From: Rhodoferax sp. | GTDB taxonomy: Bacteria; Pseudomonadota; Gammaproteobacteria; Burkholderiales; Burkholderiaceae_C | Direction: 5' to 3' | Assembly: GCF_030653815.1 (NCBI RefSeq) | Contig: NZ_JAURYQ010000038.1 | Span: 1 to 64,000, forward strand | DNA: 64,000 nucleotides | Part shown: in pieces, positions 56,063 through 64,000 of the stretch | Layout of the letters: every line of letters starts with the position of its first letter | Position numbering within the stretch: the first letter of the stretch is position 1 | Translations under genes and position numbers: made by a program | Notes under the pieces: model-generated | Databases searched by the model: none | Seen by the model: the letters and a program-made list of their open reading frames with translations, nothing else | Told to the model about the DNA's origin: nothing

Positions 56063-58048
56063 ATGCGTTATTTCGTCACCGGGGCCACCGGGTTCATTGG
56101 CAAACGGCTGGTCAAGAAGCTGCTGGAGCGCAAGGGCGCGGTGGTGTATTTTCTGGTGCGACCGGGCAGCGCAGGCAAGGTCAAGGCCCTGCGTGAATTC
56201 TGGGGCGCCAGCGCGGCGCGCGTGATTCCGGTGACCGGTGACCTGACCAGCAAGAAACTGGGGATTGCAGCCGCGGACCTCAAGCAACTCAAAGGCCAGA
56301 TCGACCATTTCTACCACCTGGCGGCCATTTACGACCTGAGCGCCGACGCCGCCAGCCAGATCGTGGTCAACGTGGAAGGCACCCGCAACACCATTGAGCT
56401 GGCCCGCGCCATCGATGCCGGGCACTTCCACCATGTGAGCTCCATTGCCGCCGCCGGCCTGTACGAAGGCGTGTTCCGCGAAGACATGTTCAATGAGGCC
56501 GAGAACTACGAGCACCCGTATTTCATGACCAAGCATGAAAGCGAAAAAATCGTGCGTACCGAGTGCAAAGTGCCCTGGTCGGTTTACCGTCCGGCCATGG
56601 TGGTGGGCGACAGCCAGACCGGTGAAATGGACAAGGTCGACGGCCCGTATTACTTCTTCAAGCTGATCCAGCGCATGCGCCAGCTGCTGCCGCCGTGGCT
56701 GCCGTCCATTGGCCTGGAGGGCGGGCGCATCAACATCGTGCCGGTGGACTTTGTGGTGGCGGCGCTGGCAACCATCAGCCACCAGAAAAGCATCGCGCAA
56801 AAGTGCTTCCACCTGGTTGATCCGGTGGGTTACCGCGTGGGCGATGTCCTCGACATTTTCAGCAAGGCGGCGCATGCGCCCAAGATGAACCTGTTCATCA
56901 ATGCTGCGCTGCTGGGCTTCATCCCGCGCAGTATCACCAAGGCCTTGATGACGCTGGCGCCGGTGCGCCGGGTGCGCGCCGCCATCATGAAAGACCTGGG
57001 CCTGCCCGAGGAAATGCTCACCTTTGTCAACTACCCCACGCGCTTTGACTGCCGCGACATGCTGGCCGCACTGAAAGGCACCGGTGTTGAATGCCCGAAC
57101 CTGCGGGACTACGCCTGGCGCCTGTGGGACTACTGGGAGCGTCATCTCGACCCCGAACTGCACATCGACCGCAGCCTGCGCGGCACCGTGGGCGGCAAGG
57201 TGGTGCTGGCCACCGGGGGCTCGTCCGGCATTGGCCTGGCCGCCGCGCACAAATTTGCCGAGGCCGGTGCCATCACCCTGATTTGCGGGCGCGACCAGGA
57301 CAAACTCGACGAGGCATGCGCCCAGGCCAAGGCGCGCGGCTACCAGTTTGTGGCCTACGCGGTCGACATTTCTGACGCAGCCGGCTGCGAGGAATTTGTG
57401 CAAAAGGTGGTGGCTGAACACGGCGGGGTCGACTTTTTGGTCAACAACGCGGGCCGCTCCATCCGCCGCGCCATCGAATCCAGCTACGACCGCTTTCACG
57501 ACTACGAGCGCACCATGCAGCTCAACTACTTTGGCAGCCTGCGCGTCACCATGGGTTTCCTGCCTGGCATGGTGGCCAAGCACCACGGCCATGTGGTCAA
57601 CATCAGCAGCATCGGCGTGCTCACCAACGCGCCGCGCTTCAGCGCCTACGTGGCCAGCAAGGCCGCGCTGGACGCCTGGACGCGCTGTGCCAGCAGCGAG
57701 TTTGCCGACCAGGGCGTGACCTTCACCACCATCAACATGCCGCTGGTGCGCACCCCCATGATCGCGCCCACCGGCCTGTACAACAACGTGCCCACCCTCA
57801 GCCCCGAAGAAGCCGCCGACCTGGTCGCCCAGGCCTGCATCTTCAAGCCGGTGCGCATCGCCACCCGCATGGGCATTTTTGGCCAGGTGCTGCACGCCGC
57901 GCTGCCGCGCGTGGCCCAAATCGCCATGAACACCAGCTTCAGGATGTTCCCGGACTCCTCGGCCGCCAAGGGTGCCAAAGCCGACAAGCAAAAACTCTCA
58001 CCGGAAGCCGTGGCGATGCAGCAGATGATGCGGGGAATCCATTTTTAG
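56063..58048 (+). CDS. Two-domain SDR fatty acyl-CoA/ACP reductase (Maqu_2220-like FAR)
   Basis: N-terminal extended SDR MRYFVTGATGFIGKRLVKKLL...HHVSSIAAAGLYEGVFREDMF; C-terminal classical SDR GGKVVLATGGSSGIGLAAAHKFAEAGA...VNNAGRSIRRAIESSYDRFHDYERTMQLNYFGSLRVTMGF; ends MMRGIHF. Confidence 0.88.
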   Translation: MRYFVTGATGFIGKRLVKKLLERKGAVVYFLVRPGSAGKVKALREFWGASAARVIPVTGDLTSKKLGIAAADLKQLKGQIDHFYHLAAIYDLSADAASQIVVNVEGTRNTIELARAIDAGHFHHVSSIAAAGLYEGVFREDMFNEAENYEHPYFMTKHESEKIVRTECKVPWSVYRPAMVVGDSQTGEMDKVDGPYYFFKLIQRMRQLLPPWLPSIGLEGGRINIVPVDFVVAALATISHQKSIAQKCFHLVDPVGYRVGDVLDIFSKAAHAPKMNLFINAALLGFIPRSITKALMTLAPVRRVRAAIMKDLGLPEEMLTFVNYPTRFDCRDMLAALKGTGVECPNLRDYAWRLWDYWERHLDPELHIDRSLRGTVGGKVVLATGGSSGIGLAAAHKFAEAGAITLICGRDQDKLDEACAQAKARGYQFVAYAVDISDAAGCEEFVQKVVAEHGGVDFLVNNAGRSIRRAIESSYDRFHDYERTMQLNYFGSLRVTMGFLPGMVAKHHGHVVNISSIGVLTNAPRFSAYVASKAALDAWTRCASSEFADQGVTFTTINMPLVRTPMIAPTGLYNNVPTLSPEEAADLVAQACIFKPVRIATRMGIFGQVLHAALPRVAQIAMNTSFRMFPDSSAAKGAKADKQKLSPEAVAMQQMMRGIHF

Positions 58049-58050
58049 GG

Positions 58051-58154
58051 TGGTCATGGTCGCCACGTCGCGTTGCTCCTCGCGATGACGGTGCCTCGAC
58101 TGCCATTGCGCAATGAATGACTGTCATTGCGAGCGAAGCGCGGCAATCCATGGA
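58051..58154. repeat. Dispersed repeat, inverted unit
   Basis: GGTCATGGTCGCCACGTCGCGTTGCTCCTCGCGATGACGG ... TGTCATTGCGAGCGAAGCGCGGCAATCCATGG. Confidence 0.75.
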
Positions 58155-58224
58155 GCCCGGAAGTCCTCAAACCCCAAGCATTGCCAACCTATTAGAATCC
58201 ACCGCACTCGGGAGTAATTGAATA

Positions 58225-59094
58225 ATGGACGTTGAAGCGCAAGAGGCAGAAATCAGTCTGCTGGATTTGTTGGTGGTGGTGGCGGAAAACATCAAGCTGC
58301 TCCTGCTGGGGCCGCTGCTGGCGGGGCTGGTGGCCTTGGGCATCGGATACGCGCTGCCGCAAAACTACGTCAGCCAGGCCATCCTGCTGCTACCCTCGAC
58401 CAACTCGACCAACTCGACCAACTCGGCGCAGGCTGCGGCCATGATGACCTCGCCGCTGGTGCTTGATCCCATCATCGCCACCGACCCCGAACTCAACGCC
58501 AAGCCCATTGAGACCGCCCGCATTGCTCTGGCCGGCAAGCTCAAGGCGGCTGTCGCCAAAGACGGCCTGCTGCGGCTGGACGCGACCGCCACGCAACCCC
58601 AGGCAGCCCAGGCGCTGGCCAATGCGGTCATTGACAACTGGCTCAAAAGCACCGTGCCTGGCCCGCAAGACCGTGCCGACCTGGAAAAACGCCTCAGCTA
58701 CGCCAGCAATGCGCTGGCCTCCGTGACCACCCTGCTCAACACGCTCAGTGTGGACGGCGCGGTCAGCCTGGGCAAGCCCCTGACCCGCGGCGAGGCCGGC
58801 ACCAGCCTGGTGGGCCTGGGCGAGCTGCAAACCCGCTACCTGAACGATGTACTTGGCATTCCGCGCAGCTTGCAAGGCCTGTCGCGCGACGTGGTCAAAC
58901 AGCCCCCCACCTTGCCCACCGAGCCGGTCTCCAACAAAAAAGCGCTGATTGCCGTCATGAGCACCCTGGGCGCCGGCTTTGCGCTGCTGTTGTTTGTGTT
59001 CATGCGTCAAGCCTGGCGCAACGCGTCGCAAGATCCCGAAACGGCTCCCAAAATGGCGCGCCTGCGTGCAGCGTTTGGCGCGCGCAAAGCCTGA
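58225..59094 (+). CDS. Wzz-like chain-length determinant/polysaccharide co-polymerase
   Basis: EISLLDLLVVVAENIKLLLLGPLLAGLVALGIGYALPQNYVSQAILLLPS and C-terminal TM KALIAVMSTLGAGFALLLFVFMRQAWRN. Confidence 0.78.
   Translation: MDVEAQEAEISLLDLLVVVAENIKLLLLGPLLAGLVALGIGYALPQNYVSQAILLLPSTNSTNSTNSAQAAAMMTSPLVLDPIIATDPELNAKPIETARIALAGKLKAAVAKDGLLRLDATATQPQAAQALANAVIDNWLKSTVPGPQDRADLEKRLSYASNALASVTTLLNTLSVDGAVSLGKPLTRGEAGTSLVGLGELQTRYLNDVLGIPRSLQGLSRDVVKQPPTLPTEPVSNKKALIAVMSTLGAGFALLLFVFMRQAWRNASQDPETAPKMARLRAAFGARKA
58395..58421 (+). repeat. Three tandem 9-bp units CTCGACCAA inside the Wzz-like gene
   Basis: Encodes STNSTNSTN in the periplasmic region just after TM1. Confidence 0.85.
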
Positions 59095-59268
59095 TCTCAT
59101 CACCCTGACTAACGGCGCCTGCTGGCGGTGTCACATGGCACGCCGGTAGCGCGTCCGAACCACGCTTTCACCCCTGGCCGGCAAAGCAGCTCTTTCATCA
59201 TCCAGCGCGCGGACCGCATTGCTTTCGCTGAGAAGGGTATGGGGACTGAATTTGAAATCCGCAGGCAA

Positions 59269-59329
59269 GGCGGATGGATTATTTTAATAACTGACTTGAA
59301 GTTATTAAAAAGAGATAATACGATCCACC
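59269..59329. promoter_or_regulatory. Long AT-rich hairpin upstream of the H-NS-like gene
   Basis: Perfect TTTTAATAAC (59282-59291) / GTTATTAAAA (59301-59310), extended imperfectly by GGCGGAT / ATCCACC. Confidence 0.6.
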
Positions 59330-59386
59330 AAAAGAGCCACAACAACGGGCCGACAGGCGTTTCAACCTTTATATTTATTTAATACC

Positions 59387-59701
59387 ATGACCAATTTGAT
59401 CGATATTCAAAACCAGATCGCCATCCTGCAAAAACAAGCCGAAGAAATCAAGGCTCAGGAGTTTAATAAAACCGTGCAGGAAATCAAGGCGAAAATGGCG
59501 GCCTTTGGTATTACCCTTGATGATCTCAATGGTGGCGGCAAGACGCGTGTGCGCAAAGCCGGCGCAGCCAAGTCGGGCACTCCGGCACCTGCCAAATACC
59601 GCGGCCCCAACGGCGAAACCTGGAGCGGCCGTGGTTTGATGCCGCGCTGGCTGGCTGCTTTGGTAGCACAAGGACAAAGCAAAGAATCGTTTGCCATCTA
59701 A
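59387..59701 (+). CDS. H-NS-family histone-like protein
   Basis: C-terminal AKYRGPNGETWSGRGLMPRWLAALVAQGQSKESFAI (TWSGRGxxPxW motif). Confidence 0.94.
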   Translation: MTNLIDIQNQIAILQKQAEEIKAQEFNKTVQEIKAKMAAFGITLDDLNGGGKTRVRKAGAAKSGTPAPAKYRGPNGETWSGRGLMPRWLAALVAQGQSKESFAI

Positions 59702-59760
59702 CTTAATTTCCAGTCAAGAAAAGCGTCTTGAAAGGCGCTATGGAACTTTAGGGGGTTAGT

Positions 59761-61626
59761 TTGCAAAGTCGGGTTTTATATTTGTCGCGCACCGTCAAGC
59801 AGTTGGTGGTGCTTTCGCTTGACGTGGTGTTGGCTTTGTTGGCCACATGGATCGCATTTAGCTTGCGGCTGGATGCGCCGCACTGGCCCAGTGGTGCCCA
59901 GTGGTGGGTTTACGCGCTGGCACCCGTTATTTCCATACCCGTATTTGTTCGTTTTGGCCTGTACCGGGCCATTTTTCGCTATACCGGTCAGGCCGCGTTG
60001 CAGGCCACGGGCATGGCGGTCTTCATTTATGGATGCCTGTTAATGTCGGTGCTGGCTTGGCAACAATGGCCAGCCGTGCCGCGCAGCTTGGGGGTGTTGC
60101 AGCCCTTGGTGTTTTTGGTTTTGATTGGCGCCAGTCGGGCATTTGCGCGGTTTTGGCTGGCTGATGTGAATCGGGCTCGAGCCCATTGCGAAGGCCGCTT
60201 GCTCATTTACGGCGCCGGCACGGCTGGTGTGCAAACCGCCGCGGCCTTGCGCATGTCACATCAATATGCCTTGCTGGGTTTTGTGGATGATGACGCGACC
60301 AAGGCGGGCCGCAGCCTCAATGGCGTGCCTGTGTTTTCCCCCCATGAGGTGCCGCAGGTGGTGGCGAAACAGGGCGTGACCGACATCCTGCTGGCCTTGC
60401 CCAGCGCCACGCGCGACCGGCGCAACGCCATTTTGAGCAGCTTGCGGCCGCTACCGGTGCACATTCGCACGCTGCCGGGCATGTCAGACCTGGCCAGTGG
60501 CCGTGTCACGGTACAGGATTTTCGCGAGCTGGATTTAGAAGATTTGCTGGGCCGCGACCCGGTACCGCCCAACGCCGCGCTGCTGGCACGCGAGTTGGCG
60601 GCACAGGTGGTGCTGGTGACCGGCGCCGGTGGCAGCATTGGCGGTGAACTGACGCGCCAGATTGTCTTGCAGCGGCCACGTCAGTTGCTGCTGCTGGACC
60701 ACAATGAATTCGGTCTGTACAGTATTCACCAGGAGTTGCAGGGCATTTGTGCCGCCCACCAGTTGGGTGTCGAGTTGATCCCCCTGCTTGGCAGTGTGGC
60801 CAATCCGGCCCGTTTAAAGGCAATTTTCGAGGTCTATCGCCCGGCCATGGTTTACCACGCTGCGGCCTACAAGCATGTGCCGATGGTCGAAGACAATCCC
60901 GGCGAGGGCGTTTTGAACAACGTGTTCGGCACGCTCAATACCGCCCGTGCGGCACAAGCCAGCGGTGCCAGGCGCTTTGTGCTCATTTCCACCGACAAGG
61001 CGGTGCGCCCCACCAATGTGATGGGCGCCAGCAAGCGCATGGCCGAACTGGTGTTGCAGGCGCTGGCCATGCAGCAGTCTGGCACCTGTTTCACCATGGT
61101 GCGCTTCGGCAACGTGCTGGGCTCCAGCGGCAGCGTGGTGCCCTTGTTCCGGCGCCAGCTCAGCGAGGGCGGCCCGCTGACCGTGACCCACGCCGAGGTC
61201 ACACGCTATTTCATGACCATCCCCGAAGCCGCGCAGCTGGTGCTGCAGGCCGGTGCCATGGCCGTGGGTGGTGACGTGTTTGTGCTGGACATGGGCGAAC
61301 CCGTCAAGATCCTGGACCTGGCCCGGCGCATGGTTGAGCTGTCGGGCCTGCGCGTGCGCGATGCCGATCACCCCGATGGCGACATCGAAATCGCCGTGAC
61401 CGGCCTGCGCCCGGGTGAAAAGTTGTACGAGGAGCTTTTGATAGGCGACAACCCCAAGCCCACCGCGCACACCCGCATCATGAAAGCGCACGAAGATTAT
61501 TTGGCCTGGGACGATTTGCTGCCCCACCTGAACACGCTGCGCACCGGCGCCGAGCAGGCTGACCTGGCCCGGATCAAGACCGTGCTGCAAACCTGCGTGC
61601 ATGGTTATGGGGACGCGCAGCACTGA
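59761..61626 (+). CDS. Membrane nucleoside-diphosphate-sugar epimerase/dehydratase (CapD/PglF/WbpM family), TTG start
   Basis: Four N-terminal TMs; VVLVTGAGGSIGGELTRQIVLQRPRQLLLLDHNEFGLYSIHQEL; AAYKHVPMVEDNPGEGVLNNVFGT. Confidence 0.94.
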   Translation: MQSRVLYLSRTVKQLVVLSLDVVLALLATWIAFSLRLDAPHWPSGAQWWVYALAPVISIPVFVRFGLYRAIFRYTGQAALQATGMAVFIYGCLLMSVLAWQQWPAVPRSLGVLQPLVFLVLIGASRAFARFWLADVNRARAHCEGRLLIYGAGTAGVQTAAALRMSHQYALLGFVDDDATKAGRSLNGVPVFSPHEVPQVVAKQGVTDILLALPSATRDRRNAILSSLRPLPVHIRTLPGMSDLASGRVTVQDFRELDLEDLLGRDPVPPNAALLARELAAQVVLVTGAGGSIGGELTRQIVLQRPRQLLLLDHNEFGLYSIHQELQGICAAHQLGVELIPLLGSVANPARLKAIFEVYRPAMVYHAAAYKHVPMVEDNPGEGVLNNVFGTLNTARAAQASGARRFVLISTDKAVRPTNVMGASKRMAELVLQALAMQQSGTCFTMVRFGNVLGSSGSVVPLFRRQLSEGGPLTVTHAEVTRYFMTIPEAAQLVLQAGAMAVGGDVFVLDMGEPVKILDLARRMVELSGLRVRDADHPDGDIEIAVTGLRPGEKLYEELLIGDNPKPTAHTRIMKAHEDYLAWDDLLPHLNTLRTGAEQADLARIKTVLQTCVHGYGDAQH

Positions 61627-61627
61627 A

Positions 61628-61723
61628 GTCATGGATGGCCACGTCGCTGCGCGCCTCGCAATGACGGTTTGGGTGTCATTGCATCCTGCTCATCATTGCG
61701 AGCGAAGCGCGGCCATCCATGAC
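61628..61723. repeat. Dispersed repeat, complete inverted unit
   Basis: GTCATGGATGGCCACGTCGCTGCGCGCCTCGCAATGAC ... TCATTGCGAGCGAAGCGCGGCCATCCATGAC. Confidence 0.8.
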
Positions 61724-61776
61724 TGCAACATGGTGCACAATTTGCCTGTCATCCCCAAAAACCCCCAAATCCCACC

Positions 61777-62667
61777 ATGACCGACGTATCCCACATCTCT
61801 CCGCGTGACAAGGCCGAAATCCTGGCACAGGCGCTGCCCTACATCCGCAAATTCCATGGCAAGACCATGGTCATCAAGTACGGCGGCAACGCCATGACCG
61901 ACCCCGCCCTGCAGGCCGATTTTGCCGAAGACGTGGTGCTGCTCAAGCTGGTGGGCATCAACCCGGTGGTGGTGCATGGTGGCGGGCCGCAGATTGAAAC
62001 GGCGCTCAAGCGGCTGGGCAAAAAAGGCGAATTCATCCAGGGCATGCGCGTGACCGACGCCGAGACCATGGAGGTGGTGGAGTGGGTGCTGGGCGGCGAG
62101 GTGCAGCAGGACATCGTGGGCCTGATCAACCAGGCCGGCGGCAAGGCGGTGGGCCTGACCGGGCGCGACGGTGGCATGATCCGCGCCCAAAAGCTCAAGA
62201 TGCTCGACAACGCCGACCCCAGCATCGAGCACGATGTCGGCCAGGTGGGCGATATCGTCAGCATCGACCCCAGCGTGGTCAAGGCGCTGCAGGACGACGC
62301 CTTCATTCCGGTCATCAGCCCGATCGGCTTTGGCGAAAACAACGAAAGCTACAACATCAACGCCGACGTGGTGGCGGCCAAGCTGGCCACCGTGCTCAAG
62401 GCCGAAAAACTGATGATGCTGACCAACATCAGCGGCGTGCTCAACAAGGCCGGTGAGTTGCTCACCGACCTGACGGCGCGCCAGATTGACGCGCTGTTTG
62501 CCGATGGCACTTTGAGCGGCGGCATGCTGCCCAAGATTGCCGGTGCACTCGATGCCGCCAAGAGCGGGGTCAACTCGGTGCACATCATTGACGGCCGTGT
62601 GCCGCACGTGCTGCTGCTGGAAATTTTGACCGACCAGGCCTTTGGCACCATGATCCGGTCACATTGA
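61777..62667 (+). CDS. argB: Acetylglutamate kinase
   Basis: [86 protein letters not shown]. Confidence 0.97.
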   Translation: MTDVSHISPRDKAEILAQALPYIRKFHGKTMVIKYGGNAMTDPALQADFAEDVVLLKLVGINPVVVHGGGPQIETALKRLGKKGEFIQGMRVTDAETMEVVEWVLGGEVQQDIVGLINQAGGKAVGLTGRDGGMIRAQKLKMLDNADPSIEHDVGQVGDIVSIDPSVVKALQDDAFIPVISPIGFGENNESYNINADVVAAKLATVLKAEKLMMLTNISGVLNKAGELLTDLTARQIDALFADGTLSGGMLPKIAGALDAAKSGVNSVHIIDGRVPHVLLLEILTDQAFGTMIRSH

Positions 62668-62686
62668 TGGCCTGATCCCACACCCC

Positions 62687-63646
62687 ATGGAAAACAAATC
62701 ACACGCACTGGCCGCCGGCCTGTTTGTTGTGTTTGTCAGTGCCTTGCTGGTCGCGTTGGCGGTATGGCTGACGCGCGACACACGCCAACTGCGCAGCTAC
62801 GAACTGGCCGGGCAGGTTAATTTAAGCGGTTTGCAGCCGCAGGCCAATGTGCGCTACCAGGGCGTGCCGGTGGGCAAGGTGACTGCCATCAAGTTGGACC
62901 CCCAGACCCGCGGCCAGGTGCTGGTGCGCATTGCGGTGGATGAGCTGGCGCCCATCAGCGTCACCACGTTTGCCACGCTGGCTTACCAGGGCGTGACCGG
63001 GCTGGCTTTCATTCAGCTTGACGACAGCGTGCCCGCCGATGGCACGCAAGCGCCTGGGATGCAATTGGCCAACAACAGCCGCATTCCGCTCAGGCCCGGT
63101 TTGATGAGCAAGCTGACCGACCGCGGCGAGCGGGTGTTGGGGCAGCTGGACGAAGCCGCCCAACGCCTGAACCAATTGCTGTCAAGCCAGAACCAGCAGG
63201 CCTTGATCACCACCATGGACAACTTTGGCAAGGCCGCCCTGGAGATTCAGCAGCTGACGGCGCAAACCCGGAGCTTGTTGCCCACGGTGGCGCAGGAAAC
63301 GCGCGACAGCCTGGCCGCGTTGAAAGCGGCCTCGGTGCGCCTGGGCGACAGCGCCGATGTCGCCCGCACCTCGGCCGGCGCATTTCAGCGCTTGACCGAA
63401 CGCATGGCGGCCCCCGGCGGCACGCTGGACCAGCTGGGGCAGGGCGTTGAGGTCTGGGTGGCCACCAACCATGTGCTGCAAGGTGTCGCCCTGCCGCGCC
63501 TGAACCTGCTGGCCCAGGATGTGGCGCGCAGCACGCGCCAGATTGGTGAGCTGGCCCAGACCCTGCGCGACACCCCGCAGGCCCTGCTGTTGGGTGCCCC
63601 CGCCCCCCTGCCCGGGCCGGGTGAACCCGGTTTTTCTGTGCCATGA
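62687..63646 (+). CDS. MCE/MlaD-family protein
   Basis: Single N-terminal TM then RSYELAGQVNLSGLQPQANVRYQGVPVGKVTAIKLDPQTRGQVLVRIAV. Confidence 0.92.
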   Translation: MENKSHALAAGLFVVFVSALLVALAVWLTRDTRQLRSYELAGQVNLSGLQPQANVRYQGVPVGKVTAIKLDPQTRGQVLVRIAVDELAPISVTTFATLAYQGVTGLAFIQLDDSVPADGTQAPGMQLANNSRIPLRPGLMSKLTDRGERVLGQLDEAAQRLNQLLSSQNQQALITTMDNFGKAALEIQQLTAQTRSLLPTVAQETRDSLAALKAASVRLGDSADVARTSAGAFQRLTERMAAPGGTLDQLGQGVEVWVATNHVLQGVALPRLNLLAQDVARSTRQIGELAQTLRDTPQALLLGAPAPLPGPGEPGFSVP

Positions 63647-64000
63647 ACATGAAAAAAACTGCCACTCCGATTTACTTGCTCAGGCCATACGGTCTGTTGC
63701 TGGTGTTGATGCTGTTGCTGGCCGGCTGCACCGCAACAAGGCCGGAGGCTGCGATCAAGGTCTACGACTTTGGCCCCGCTCCGCTGCAGACCCCGGTAGC
63801 GGCGTCGCAGCCCGCCCTGGCCACCCTGGTGCTGTATGAGGCTCAGGTCAGCCCGGCACTCGAGGGCAACGCGCTGCTGTACCGCCTGGCCTACGCCGAC
63901 GCGCAGCAGCTCAAGCCTTACGCCCTGGCGCGCTGGAGCATGCCACCCGCGCAGCTCATCGGCCAGCGCCTGCGCCAGCAGTTGGGCGCGCAGCGCGCCG
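63643..64000 (+). CDS. PqiC/ABC-transport auxiliary lipoprotein, truncated by the window edge
   Basis: ATGA overlap with the MCE stop; lipobox LLLAGCTATRPEAAIKVYDFGPAP...; open at position 64000. Confidence 0.8.
   Translation, partial: MNMKKTATPIYLLRPYGLLLVLMLLLAGCTATRPEAAIKVYDFGPAPLQTPVAASQPALATLVLYEAQVSPALEGNALLYRLAYADAQQLKPYALARWSMPPAQLIGQRLRQQLGAQRA

Noticed and set aside
55943-57991. 682-aa minus-strand ORF, as long as the real gene opposite
   Set aside because: Antisense shadow of the fatty acyl reductase; His/Gly/Val-rich with no motif, while the plus strand has intact SDR motifs.
58395-58421. Tandem 9-mers considered as a CRISPR or iteron array
   Set aside because: Units are in frame inside a coding sequence, contiguous and too short; better explained as a coding microsatellite.

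Overview
The window is a high-GC, densely packed chromosomal segment from a Comamonadaceae-like betaproteobacterium (taxonomy inferred from protein flavour only). No rRNA, tRNA, CRISPR array, intact prophage or transposase was recognised. Left to right it contains: (1) a copper-handling locus (Tat-type multicopper oxidase, TolC-like protein, DUF411 protein, CusRS-type two-component system); (2) an ABC1/UbiB-type kinase, a bactofilin and a DsbA/FrnE-like protein; (3) a ~9.6 kb signalling island on the minus strand (two paralogous PAS kinases, an HD-GYP response regulator, a hybrid kinase with HPt, a stand-alone receiver, and an excisionase/MerR-like HTH fused to a receiver domain with an inverted repeat inside its own predicted promoter); (4) a DUF2189 protein and a divergent Maf protein; (5) a ubiD-ubiX-ubiT-ubiV-ubiU block typical of O2-independent ubiquinone synthesis; (6) an MFS transporter, an SsuA/TauA-type ABC system, a cobalamin adenosyltransferase, a FAD-linked oxidase, an FKBP and a DUF4143 ATPase; (7) htpG, a lipase-like hydrolase, a pseudouridine synthase; (8) a Crp/Fnr-family regulator divergent from a ligase-livGHMKF-ligase catabolic cluster with a perfect palindrome between them; (9) a storage-lipid region (PHA-granule protein, ACBP, WS/DGAT, TetR, patatin, phasin, and a Maqu_2220-type fatty acyl reductase) interrupted by a Phd/PIN toxin-antitoxin pair; (10) a Wzz-like protein, H-NS-like protein, CapD/PglF-like enzyme, argB, and an MCE protein with a PqiC-like lipoprotein running off the right edge. 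Several intergenic palindromes and a dispersed repeat family are reported. All assignments come from reading the sequence and remembered family motifs; no searches were run.
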